Position numbers and translations under genes: made by a program
In this document: piece by piece, positions 34,660 through 44,656 of the stretch
Numbering within the stretch: position 1 is the first letter of the stretch
How the letters are laid out: the number at the start of each line of letters is the position of its first letter
Source: Gonatopus flavifemur
Taxonomy: Eukaryota; Arthropoda; Insecta; Hymenoptera; Dryinidae
Assembly (NCBI GenBank): GCA_018340375.1
Contig: JAFFJZ010000007.1
Span: 22,728,001-22,792,000, forward strand
DNA length: 64,000 nt
Direction: 5' to 3'
The notes under the pieces: model-generated
Told to the model about the DNA's origin: nothing
Seen by the model: the letters and a program-made list of their open reading frames with translations, nothing else
Database searches by the model: none

Positions 34660-34661
34660 CG

Positions 34662-35752
34662 TTTGAAAATTTTTGGAAAAATGCAATAAGAACGGATCAT
34701 TCCAGAGTTTTGACAATCAAATAATTCACCAACCCGGAAAAAGACACATTGATTGCACCACTCGTAAGCTCATTCAGCGTTTCGAATTTCCAAGTTATAG
34801 CAATTCGAAGGTGAAAGATTCTGGTTTGTCGAAATGGTGCAAATTCCAAATTGCTATAACTTAGGAACTCAGAATGCTAGGTGAGCTCATAAATAATACA
34901 GTCAATGAATCTTTTTCCGACTTGGCGAATGATTCAATTGCCAAAGCCCTGGGGTGACCCCTTTTTAAGACATTTGCATTTTTCCTAAACATTTTTAGTA
35001 GTCATGACTTTAACACGTTCCGGATTAACTTTTATCACAGGAAAAATCAATTCCCAGTTTCACAAGGAATTCAAGTTTCCAATGGTATTACGAAATTCTG
35101 GATCATCTTACATATGAACCAATATTTATTCTTAGGAAAATGTATGGAGATGAAATAAAAACTAATGAGCGCGAGTGCTTTTATGTGACTCTGATCGCAT
35201 ATATTTCTCAAATACGATGGTTATGATTTGACATGATGGAGGATCACAATATTCCACTATGAATAGAAAAACTAGAATTTGTCGAACATTTCCTAATGAG
35301 TTATCATAAAATTCCCCAACATGTGCGAATACGCTGAATAACGTTGATTATGAAATGATGTTGGGAGCAGAATCCTGTTACCCTGGAGGGAAAATCGATT
35401 ACTCATACTAATAAATCATGAGGTCATAGGGGATTTCATTCCGTAAAAAACCAATGACAATTAAATTAAGAGAATGCTCCGTATGATCTTGATATGAATT
35501 CTCTTGATCATAAACGTATATTTCTTAAATAATGAACGGAAAAAATATTATTCTGTCGAAAAATATAGGAAACAAAGGAAATACATTTTCATTTAACAAT
35601 AAACAAAGATCTTGGGAACGAAAAAACAGGCCAAAAAACCAGTTTAGTGTAATTGATTTCCTCTTTTGTTATCCTAACAATATATTGTTCAGAACATTCG
35701 GATTTTTATTGAACCGAATAACATTACAGTTTTCTCCCATTTTAAAAAGTGA
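34662..35752. other. Presumed intron, non-coding
   Basis: No recognised gene. A local inverted repeat (TTTCGAATTTCCAAGTTATAGCAATTCGAA against CAAATTGCTATAACTTAGGAA) is seen at 34775-34865. Confidence 0.45.
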
Positions 35753-35935
35753 TCATGTTTTATTAAGATATATTATACGACCAATAAATCTATAATTCGT
35801 GTTTTCCTTTTCATCGCGCAAATGCTTGTTATAATTTTGAATTCTCAATTCATTCTGTTCGGATTTCATAAGAGAAGACGTTGACATCAGGATAACAAAA
35901 TACAAGTTGAAGAGAATAATCACGGTTGATGTCAT
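35753..35935 (-). CDS. Small secreted peptide, unknown
   Basis: A 60-codon minus-strand ORF with a true ATG at 35935. It begins MTSTVIILFNLYFVILMSTS, a typical signal peptide, followed by a polar, charged mature part of about 35-40 residues (SEQNELRIQNYNKHLRDEKE and so on) with no cysteines. About 40 bases upstream of the ATG lies an initiator-like CAGT, and a TATATATA lies about 27 bases further up, so a compact transcription unit is plausible. AATAAA occurs inside the last codons. I recognise no family. Neuropeptide-like, venom or other small secreted products are possibilities, not conclusions. The ORF is short, so chance cannot be excluded. It would sit antisense within the presumed intron of the 22.3-kb gene. 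Confidence 0.4.
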   Translation of the reverse strand: MTSTVIILFNLYFVILMSTSSLMKSEQNELRIQNYNKHLRDEKENTNYRFIGRIIYLNKT

Positions 35936-35971
35936 CAGAAAAGCCTGTCGTGTGACTACAGGTTACCTGGG

Positions 35972-36001
35972 ACTGCGTGATTCATCTACGTGTATATATA
36001 T
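35972..36001 (-). promoter_or_regulatory. TATA box and initiator for the small peptide
   Basis: On the minus strand, CATATATATACA (TATA at 35993-36000) precedes GCAGTCCC (A at 35974), about 27 bases apart, directly upstream of the 35935 ATG. AT-rich surroundings make chance TATA matches common. Confidence 0.4.
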
Positions 36002-36297
36002 GCAAAAATTCAAGCGATACGCATGAATGAACTCCAACATCAAGGCTGCTTTAATGCATCGTATTCAATCCAATGTCGTTTTCTTACTTTCATGAAGTCA
36101 GGGTCGTTCTTCGTAACTGGTGTTAGCTCCAAAGTCCTCAGAAACGAGGATTCTATTTGAAACATTATAAGCTGTCGCTAGTTCCATGTGAAAACAAATT
36201 TGTCTAACAATATGTTGTTCATAATTCAAAACCGTTGCGTGTCCAGTTGTCATACATGTCAATTTTCGTTCAGTTTTCGTTATATAATTCATTCTTA

Positions 36298-37187
36298 ACA
36301 CATGGGCTGAAAAGTCCCGGGCCTAACACATAGATGGCGCGAATTTTACTGCATTCACCTGTTTTTCAGTTAGTACTAACCTTCAGAAGACAGCTGTCAA
36401 AATTTCATGATATTCTATTCATTAGTTTGTGAGTTATTGTACTAAGAGTGACGTTACTTTTGTTATTTTTAAAACAATGGATCAAAAATAATTTCGTGTT
36501 TTAATCTTACACTGCTTCTTGATGGGAAAAAATACCGTTTAAGCGAAGCAATGGCTTGAAAAGTGTTATGGGGACTTCGCTCCATCAGAAACTACAATAA
36601 AACGTTGGTTTGCTGACTTCAAACGTGGTCGTAGAGACCCCGATGATGCAGAACGCAGTGGACGTCCAAATGAGGCGGTAACACCAGAAAACAAAAAAAA
36701 TCCACCAAATCGCTTTGAATGATCGAAAAGTGAAGTTGCGTAAGTTAGCTGACATCGTGAAAATATCAAAAGAACGTGTTGGGTTTATATTGCATGAGCA
36801 TTCAACTATAAGAAAGCTCCGTTCAAAGTGGGTGCCGCGTTTGCTCGCTGTTGACCAAAAACAAGAACGTGTTAATGCTTCTGAGTAGTGTTTGGCCATG
36901 TTTAAACGTAACAAGTCGAAATTTTTGCGTCGATATGTTACAATGGATGAAGCATGGATCCATTATTTCATTCCGGAATCAAAACGATCGTCATCTGAGT
37001 GGACAACCTCGTCAAAAGCGCCCGAAAGCACAACAATCGGCTGGAAAGGTTATGGCCTCGGTATTTTGGGATGAGCGTGGTGTAATATTCATCGACTATC
37101 TTGAGAAGGGAAATACCATCAACAGGGAATATTATATCGCATCATTGAAGCGTTTGAAGGCCAAAATTGCAAAAAAACGACCGCATA
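36298..37187 (+). pseudogene. Decayed second mariner (irritans-like)
   Basis: The left terminal repeat ACACATGGGCTGAAAAGTCC follows a TA at 36296-36297. The transposase starts at 36477 (MDQK) and hits a stop at once. Further damage is a stop at LHCFLMGKNTV*, a frame change at the A-run near 36700, a TAG after VNASE, and another frame change near 37010. Recognisable pieces are FADFKRGRRDPDDAERSGRP, ISKERVGFILHEH, SKWVPRLLAVDQK, FLRRYVTMDEAWIHYFIPES (first catalytic Asp kept) and SAGKVMASVFWDERG.IFIDYLEKG. The protein breaks off after KRPHT at the foldback insertion; the HQDNAP and SPDLAPSD blocks and the right end are absent. A different lineage from the intact copy at 1.8 kb. Confidence 0.85.
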
Positions 37188-37424
37188 CACGGAGAAAAGA
37201 AGACACTACTGGTTACTGTGAATGACAGCGATCGGTTGAAAAACAAATGAAAACACGTTTGGATAGTGAGGATTAGTACGATCACAGTGATGGGTATTGT
37301 AATAAAATGCCTCAACGCTGCCTGGACAGTAAGGACTGAGAAACGCAGTACTGCATAGAATGAATTTGAGTTTCAATGTATTTTTGTGATTCACAGTAAC
37401 CATTGCTGTTTTCTTTTTTCCGTG
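37188..37424. mobile_element. CACGGAG foldback inserted in the mariner relic
   Basis: A 237-bp element with ends CACGGAGAAAAGAAGACA and inverted ...TTTTTTCCGTG. TA lies on both sides (37186-37187, 37425-37426). The arms include TGGTTACTGTGAAT and its inverse. The left TA lies within mariner coding sequence. Confidence 0.7.
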
Positions 37425-37426
37425 TA

Positions 37427-38362
37427 TAGTGGGCATATTTTCCATTGGAGTAGCTATAAGAATCGTTGTGATAGTGAAAATACAGCTACTGTGACTGAGA
37501 ACTCTACTGGAGCTAATTTTCAGCCACAGTGTTTTCTCTCAGTGTATTAGTATTAGACGTATCAAATAACTCAGAGATATAAACAATGTAATTCTCTAAA
37601 CTTAAAAATACTAGCAGAAAAGCATGGATTTGTATTCACGTTGTTGCGGATGTGCGTTAAATCGTGATAGCGGAAAGAGCTTTCTTATTTGTTCTCTGTG
37701 GCAAGAAAGGGAACAATGCTATAAATCCCAGAAAAATGATTCACTTGAATATGAACCTATTAGACATGTCGTTGCATCCAGTAAATTTTCACTTGATTTA
37801 AGTAAACTTTATCTGAAGTGATTAAAAATTTATTTGGATCAAATAAAAAAATTGAGTCAATCCAAATAAATTCAAGTATGAAATTTCTTGTTGTCACTTC
37901 TGGCGACTGATTAGAGCTTCCCGCGATACCTTCAGAATCATATAACTCAGTAAATTAAATTATTTATACACTCAGAGCACGAAATGAGGCGAATAACTGT
38001 GATAGTTATTCAAATCAATGTTTTCCCATACAGCACCAAAGTTCCAGAAGAATTCCTACAGAATTCAGAAACAACACAATCAGTTTAATAAGAATTCTTT
38101 ATGAATTGTTCTGGGACTCCGGTGCTGTGTGGGTTGTGAGCACTGAGAAGAATTGGTAGCAAAGATCTCCATAATAATAGCAGTTTTGGAACACATGAAC
38201 ATTTCTGCATTGATTTGTCATAATTTTTTGAAAGCTTACAGTAATATAATGTGTCAGATGCAATGTTATTTCCACCAAAAAGTGGTATGGATTGCCATAA
38301 GTTGGAGGAGAAGGCCACATAATATACATGCTTTTATCCCAAAACTACCATTATTATGATAA
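37427..38362. other. Non-coding stretch with repeat fragments
   Basis: An orphan right end TTTTCTCTCAGTG followed by TA is at 37533-37547. From about 37724 to 37893, CCCAGAAAAATGATTCACTTG through GTCAATCCAAATAAATTC is an inverted homologue of the element at 50249-50484 and probably a copy of it with decayed ends. No gene. Confidence 0.5.
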
Positions 38363-39084
38363 GGGGTTATATACAGTTGAGATTTTCAAAACATCGATTT
38401 TTTTTTATTTCATTTTCGTAATGTACATACATTTAAGTACAGACACAGGAGATTTGAAGTCAATCCGGCGATTGTCGTCCAAGTTACACGCATGTTGGTA
38501 AATTTTTTTTACTCTATGTCAAGTGTTTTTGAAACTTTCAATGCGTTTTTCTCCAAACTGTGTTTTCAAAGCCGGTGACCAAGATTTCTAGAAAACGGCT
38601 GGGCCGATCAGTCTCAAATTTTAACACAAGCTTGTTGATTATGTTTTTTCAGTAATTATTCGGAAGGTTTCCTCTCACCGATGAATATTTTTTTTTTATG
38701 AACAATTTAGGGCCAAAATTTTTGTGAAAAATCGATTTTTTTTTAAAAACCGCCATTTTTGTCGAAAAATTTCATTTTGCTTGTACCGTAGATTAATTAC
38801 TACATTATACATTACTTCAACGGAATCCGTTTAGTTTTTTCATTTTAAAAGATTCAGTCCCGAGATATCATGGTCACCGCAAAGCGCTTCTTTTTAGAGG
38901 AGCTCCCGGAGATCAGATATAACAGCTCTCAAAATTATTATTCTTACTAATAAAAAATGTTGAAATATAGTTGAAAGTTATCTCAATATGTATACAAATT
39001 TTTACATTAATTAATTCAACTGACTTTTCAGGAAAAATTCGTCAAAAATCGCTCTGTCTGCGTCTCTTAACTGTATATAACCCC
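38363..39084. mobile_element. GGGGTTATATACAG-ended DNA element
   Basis: A 722-bp element with inverted ends: GGGGTTATATACAGTTGAGA at the left and TCTTAACTGTATATAACCCC at the right (16 bases perfect). ATAA lies immediately outside each end (38359-38362 and 39085-39088), a possible 4-bp duplication. The interior has long A/T runs and words such as GAAAACGGCTGGGCCGATCA but no frame. The superfamily is not certain. Confidence 0.65.
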
Positions 39085-39088
39085 ATAA

Positions 39089-39549
39089 ACCATACCTTTT
39101 TCAAACACACATTGGCAAAAATTTTCACGAATTCTTGATCAGTTTTTATGACTTCTCATATAAAGAAAATTTGGAATATCGTGATTTTATCCATTTGAAT
39201 TGCAGATAAACATTATTTAACGATCGTGATAATTGTTGATTCGGTCAGAAATTATTTCGTTAAGGTCAACTTTTCATAAAAATCCATCCGCAAAAATTTA
39301 CAAAAATTCCTGATTAGCTTTCATAATTCTTTATAGAGGTTCGCTTGTTTCCACAAATTAAATCATCTTACTCAATTTGATATAATATTGTTCCGGTGCC
39401 GATGATACAAGATGCAATAGAATGATTTATTTTTACTCAAAAGACAACTGTAAAGATTACACAAAAGTAAAATTTATTGCTGTAAGGATTCAATGTTTGT
39501 GTGTTGAGTTAGGAAAATCCGTGTGGAAATTAATTTCACTGGTCAACAG
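39089..39549. other. Non-coding stretch
   Basis: AT-rich, no gene. Repeated phrases such as TTTACAAAAATTC and CAAAAATTTTCACGAATTC suggest remnants related to the preceding element. Confidence 0.4.
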
Positions 39550-39865
39550 CCATTTGGTATCTTAAGGTTTGGACGCTGATTCAAAGTAATTCGAACGGAA
39601 ATTCAGTTACATTTGATCGGATTAACTCGGCGTTTGAATTGCTAGTCGGGGAATATGAAGCGCTGAATACAAAAATAAAGTCAGATTTCTTGAATTAGTT
39701 TGTCTTTTATTTATAATGTTTTCTATATAAAATCCATCAATTATATAAAAATTATATGTAAACAAATATGAGAATTGAATCAACTCAAGAAATCTGACAT
39801 TGTTTTCAGATTCAGCACACCGAAACCGCTCCGAATCACTTCCCAAACCTTAGGATATAGACAAA
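39550..39865. repeat. Dispersed repeat (CAGATTTCTTGAATT family), copy 2, palindromic
   Basis: The left arm (TATCTTAAGGTTTGG, GCTGATTCAAAG, AAGTCAGATTTCTTGAATTAG) is mirrored by the right arm (CAACTCAAGAAATCTGAC, CACACCGAAACCGCTCCGAATCAC, CAAACCTTAGGATA). Both match the single copy at 28078-28200. Confidence 0.6.
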
Positions 39866-40729
39866 AAATACCCTTTTTGTCGTCCTATGGTTTTAGCGGT
39901 AGTCAAGGCGTTCAAACTAGACGTTGTTATTTCATTTCAGGCCCTATTTTGTTATTTATTTTCATTATCATTATTAAGACCTTATGTTATTTTATTAGTT
40001 TAAAAATTTTTTTATATTCACATATGCATAAATTCTGAAAGAATATATAAAACGTTTATGAATTGTCTGTAACATCCCTTTTGAATTCTTGGTGTTCTTA
40101 CATACCAGTGCCAAGAAGAGAGAAGACAAGGAGGAGAAGAAAAAGGTGGTGGATGAAGGGGTGGATCATGGTTACTCTCGAGGATTTAAGTCGAGAACAA
40201 AGGATCCTCTCTTCTTCGGGGTAAAAAAAGTTGCCGCCGGCGGGATTTCGATTATGAGATAGACAGAATTTACATCGTCGTCCTTGTCGACATCTTACTC
40301 AGAGACTGTCAGGGCATCGTGAACTCTAGAGGATTATCTTTAAATAGTTAGACTTTTTCAAAGTTATCAGTTCGCTTCAGCTTATTAACATTCTTAATTC
40401 TTACTTCTCATAATTTGGAATGAATTATTTTCGACTCAGTATTCATCGCATTGATTAAATACTTTTCATCGGCATAAGAAAAATTCTTTCTGGTCGAACA
40501 GTCACGCTGGAATAATTTTACCTTGTTACATGTTTTTTTGAAATAAAATATGTATTGAATCGACTTATCTCCATTTCAAATTTTCATCAGGCTTCAACTT
40601 AGAGGTTTACAAAAGGAACCATCGATACTGAAATCAGTCATATCAGATAACTAGCGATGTAACAGAATTATTCCCTCCATTAAGCCATCGTATAACACAC
40701 ACGCTATATACGTTATATGTATAGTCATA
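39866..40729. other. Non-coding stretch with a GC-richer island
   Basis: At 40110-40345 the base composition shifts: purine-rich AGAGAGAAGACAAGGAGGAG, GTTGCCGCCGGCGGGATTTC and GTCGTCCTTGTCGACATC. No frame or splice signals convince me. It may be a conserved non-coding or regulatory piece in the presumed intron. Confidence 0.4.
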
Positions 40730-41711
40730 CACAGAAAAAAGTAATTAGGTGTGAAATGGACAGCCGTTTACAGTTCCACTGTGAAAAATTTCTGTAGGGG
40801 AAACTCCACATAAATTTTAAGAAGTGATTAACACATCCATGCGTCAGGAGTTTTCCGTATTTTACCAGAAATTGACTGGAAAATGATAATAAAAATCCCA
40901 TGAAGTTTGTAACTTTAAGGGAAATTTCATGTACGTGCATGCAAAAAATGAAATATAGTTGTGGCAACTACACTGAGAGAAATTCCTATAGTCACTGTAA
41001 CTAAAACATCTCAACTAAGCATTTCTGATGAAAGCTACTAAACATTTGGTTGATTCAACCAAGAAAATATAGTTGATTCATCACTCAGTTGCATTAATAT
41101 ATTTTCTTGATTGAATTAATCAAATTTCCAGTAGCTTTTACTAAGAATGTCCGGTTGAAGCATTTTAGTTACAGTAACCTCAAAAATTTCTCTCAGTATA
41201 CTCGCGTCTCCAGCACCCTTCTTTGCTCCTATAGCTAAAATAATTGCAGCTGTAGCTATTTCTCAGCTACCCCAGTAGAAAATTGTAGCTGTAACTGCAT
41301 AAGTTTTCTGGTTGATATTTGGATAGGCAAATAATTTAGGTCTTGAATTTTCGTTGCGGCAGCTACATTTCTTGCTGCTGTCGCTGAGTGAGTAGCTGTG
41401 ACAGCTAAAAAATAGCTCCCGTGACTAATTTTTAGCCATCCAAATAATGGCTACCTATTCTTTTCCGTGTATACCGGAAATTGATTTTATATCCCATGAT
41501 CGGAATTTTCCGGTTGCTGCGTATAGGAACATTCCAATTAGTTTTGATAGTGTTCTATAGTTACATTTTGGCTGCTGCAGCAAAATCTTTAGCTTCATCA
41601 GCGAAATTTTGGCTAATCTTGCTGAAAAAATTAGCTATCCTGTGGGTGTTAAGATATTTAGCTATAATAGCTGAAATTCACCTGACGCAGCTTAAAAAAT
41701 TACTTTCCGTG
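40730..41711. mobile_element. Composite CACAGAAAAAA...TTTCCGTG element
   Basis: The left end CACAGAAAAAAGTAATTAGG follows TA (40728-40729). The right end AAATTACTTTCCGTG precedes TA (41712-41713). A further end TTCTTTTCCGTG+TA lies at 41469, so more than one insertion is stacked here. AGCTA/TAGCT words are frequent in 41230-41700. It contains the complete smaller element 40971-41198. Confidence 0.5.
40971..41198. mobile_element. CACTGAGAG foldback, nested
   Basis: A 228-bp element with ends CACTGAGAGAAATT and inverted AATTTCTCTCAGTA, TA on both sides (40969-40970, 41199-41200). The arms are mirrored (CACTGTAACTAAAA / TTTTAGTTACAGTAAC, TTGATTCAACCAAGAAAATA / inverse). Confidence 0.75.
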
Positions 41712-41713
41712 TA

Positions 41714-43122
41714 GCGTGCGTATTATGCGATGGTTACAACAGAGAGGGAGTGATATTGGTGTATCGCTAGTTATTTGGCATCATTGACTGAACCACGGTT
41801 ATTTTGATATTACGAATTCAAGTTTTTCTCTTTGGATTAACGTTTGATGTATCGAATGTAAATTTGCATCCACTAACTGTATTTACCAATCATTCGAGGA
41901 TGTGATGTACGCAGGCAATTCTGGTTATTCAATATTCACTTCAATATTCGTTCCGATAGGGATATTGAAAAATTGGACATTTTTCAATATTGTACGTGGC
42001 GAAGGAAAAATGACATTGTGGGATATATTTTCATGTGAAATATCATTCATTTGAATAGAGAATGAATATTTATGAAACGAGAAAGAAAGGAATGTATATA
42101 TTCCATAGAAGTCTTGATTCTTATTGATTGATTTGATGAAAAAATTCTTTTGCTGCCACATTCATATTTGATAGCGATGATTCATCATTTGAATATTGGA
42201 ATATAATTTGCTTGCTTATTGAACAATTTTGAAATATTCTCAATATCTTCAAGCGTGGATTAACATTTGATTCAATGGATTTCATGAGCATTGCAAGAGG
42301 AGTTTGTATAATATTGAACTTTTTCAAAAAGATATCTGTGTATTGTAATTGATTGAATCCTGGTTCTTCAAATTATTTTCTGACCGGATTCCGATCACCC
42401 AAAACAGATCAACTTAAAACTTGAGCTAATTACATTTTTCATGCCAAGTTTTATTTTGACTATTTCTATTTATTTATATAAAATAAAGGAACGTCAAATT
42501 TGACAATCCTCAATGCGGAATACACTATTATAATTGGGGAATGTTAATTATGCAAAGAACTCAATGTATAACTTATGCACTGAATAGCCCATCAAAATTA
42601 GAGGGAGTTTTTCCTCACTTTAATGATGAAGTTCTTCCTCTTGGTTCGGAGAAGTTTTTCTGAAATTTGCATATTTTTTACTTCAATTTTGGATGAGGCA
42701 CGGACGATTCAGTATCAACGTGATCGAAATAATTTACGCCGTGCTCATAGAAAATTATACGTATTCCGCTCCATATTGAAGTGAAATACCTCGGAATATC
42801 AAGAAAACTCCTTCTAACATAGCCGAAGTGACACAAGAGGTTGAAACTGCTGAGAATGTGTTTGGAAAATCCTACGAACGTGCTCAGAACCTCCCAATGA
42901 GACTGTTTCGAATAATTATCTGCTATGCACCTGCATAGAATATCTCGACGAATTTATCCAAAATAGTCTCATTTGTACATTCTTCATATTCACTGAAAAA
43001 CTATAGCATATTTGAGAAGTACTTGTGTTGTTTGGAAGAGCAAAATCTTTGTTGCTTGCAGTTTGTCGAAATGGAAAGTGCCCTCGATAGTGTTTTTCGT
43101 TGAAACTCAAATGCACGTGGTA
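41714..43122. other. Presumed intron, non-coding
   Basis: AT-rich, no gene. Short direct words (TTCAATATT, GAATATTGG) recur around 41930-42320. Confidence 0.45.
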
Positions 43123-43421
43123 CACGGAAAGACCAGGTCTATTAATATTTAGAAAAATAACTGTCAATTTAGGGAAAACGAGGATCACTGAAAAATATTC
43201 GTAGTGAGTCTACTGAAAATTCGTAGTCGATGTATCAACAATTGATAGTTTCACTGTAAAAAATACCGATGAAACTATGAACTATTAATATTTTGACCAC
43301 GAATTTTTGGTAGACTCACTACGAATATTTTTCAGCGATCCTCTTTTCCCCTGAATTGACAGTCATTTTTCCAAATGTTGACAAATTCTTTCTAAATATT
43401 AATAGACCCGGTCTTTCCGTG
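43123..43421. mobile_element. CACGGAAAG foldback element
   Basis: A 299-bp near-perfect inverted repeat. The left end is CACGGAAAGACC and the right end GGTCTTTCCGTG, flanked by TA (43121-43122, 43422-43423). The arms include AAAATATTCGTAGTGAGTCTAC and its inverse. Non-coding. Confidence 0.8.
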
Positions 43422-43428
43422 TATTGAT

Positions 43429-43640
43429 CATGTTGGAGTTTGAATCATTTATAAAAACGAAACAAAAATTCAAGTCACAAATCTGATAAATCATCGTTAT
43501 TTATTTTCCCGAATTAAGTGCTTGGAACTGGAAAAGGCTTTTGAAAAATGTTCTGCAAAATTTTGAGTTCTTAACAACTCAGCATTTCGTTTTTCAATTA
43601 TTAATTCGTTTCAATAAACGATTCAAACTTCAGCGACATG
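43429..43640. repeat. TTTGAATCGTTTA terminal-repeat family, copy 2
   Basis: The left end CATGTTGGAGTTTGAATCATTTA mirrors the right end TAAACGATTCAAACTTCAGCGACATG. The inner left part (CACAAATCTGATAAATCATCGTTATTTAT) matches, inverted, 54480-54560. Confidence 0.6.
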
Positions 43641-44299
43641 TGGTATTGACAGTATAAGTTTGTTATGCAGTATTTATCAAAATTCGATCGATTTGTTGTT
43701 TTTGAGAACACTGTAAGAAATGATTGTGGAATTTTTTCCAAAAAATGGTGGCAGCAAAGTTCCTTCACAGATGGGGAATTCTCCACCATAATTTGGTGGA
43801 CTTTCCTTTCATTTTTGGAGGATTCAACACTCAGAAAACAAAACAATTCCTCAAAGTGGGGGGAAAATCCCTCATTTATGATGGAAAAACAATTCCCCCA
43901 CGATTAGGCGACGAAATCCACCAACAGTGTGAAGAAAAACTCCCCACATTTTTTAAAGTGAATGAATTGCAATATCGTGAACCAAATTTCAAGTCAGTAC
44001 GATCATTTTTCAATGATTAGTCGCAAAACACATTTCGGATGGAATTCTGTTTTATCGACCGCATTGTATTCCGAGACGTGTTCCAACATCGGATCCCATT
44101 ATTCGGTTCGGCTACTGAAGTTTTGTGCTCTTGAATGTTGCTCACGTGGTTCCAACAACTCCACAACATATTGGCTGCAACAGAACCTCTAACAAGTATA
44201 TAATTCAAACACATGAAAACATGAATAAAACAATTGCTCAATTAATGCTTCCTATACAAATGAACAACTATTGTCTTCCATTATTGTTTGATGAAGTTG
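43641..44299. other. Non-coding stretch with TTCC/GGAA patch
   Basis: From 43722 to 43955, words such as TGGAATTTTTTCC, GGGGAATTCTCCACC and CCCCACATTTTTT are arranged in both orientations, similar in style to 12710-12880. Low-level foldback structure; no gene seen. Confidence 0.4.
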
Positions 44300-44445
44300 C
44301 AAAGTAGCAGCTGTAAAGCGAGCAGCCGATCTTCATAATTTGTTACATTAAATGTTTATTGGAGATTTAAGGATCTGAAACGTTTAACGGGATATTACTT
44401 GATCGATTTCTGGTATGAACAAAGCTTCAACAACGTCTAATCAAA
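44300..44445 (+). repeat. Dispersed repeat (GCTTCAACAACGT family), copy 2
   Basis: GCAGCTGTAAAGCGAGCAGCC, GAGATTTAAGGATCTGAAACG, GATTTCTGGTATGAACAAAG and CTTCAACAACGTCTAATCAA match 23785-23935 in order. It begins without an adjoining foldback here. Confidence 0.6.
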
Positions 44446-44656
44446 AGGTCCCGTGTGGAAATTTCTCCCGGACTCAGACTCGCACAGAGAAAAGTTTATA
44501 TTAAAGATTATTAGACACAGTATCGTACCCGTGGGATATACTCGATTATGCCGATAGGGACTATAACTTTGTATTTTCTTATTACTCCGTATATTGAACT
44601 CAAGAAGAGTTGTGGTAATCTGTCGCATAGTCATGGTTCTTTCCGCCACAATAAAG

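Noticed and set aside
37188..37424. Mariner right terminal repeat near 37430
   Set aside because: The sequence there is the foldback right end TTTTTTCCGTG, not a match to the mariner left end at 36298.
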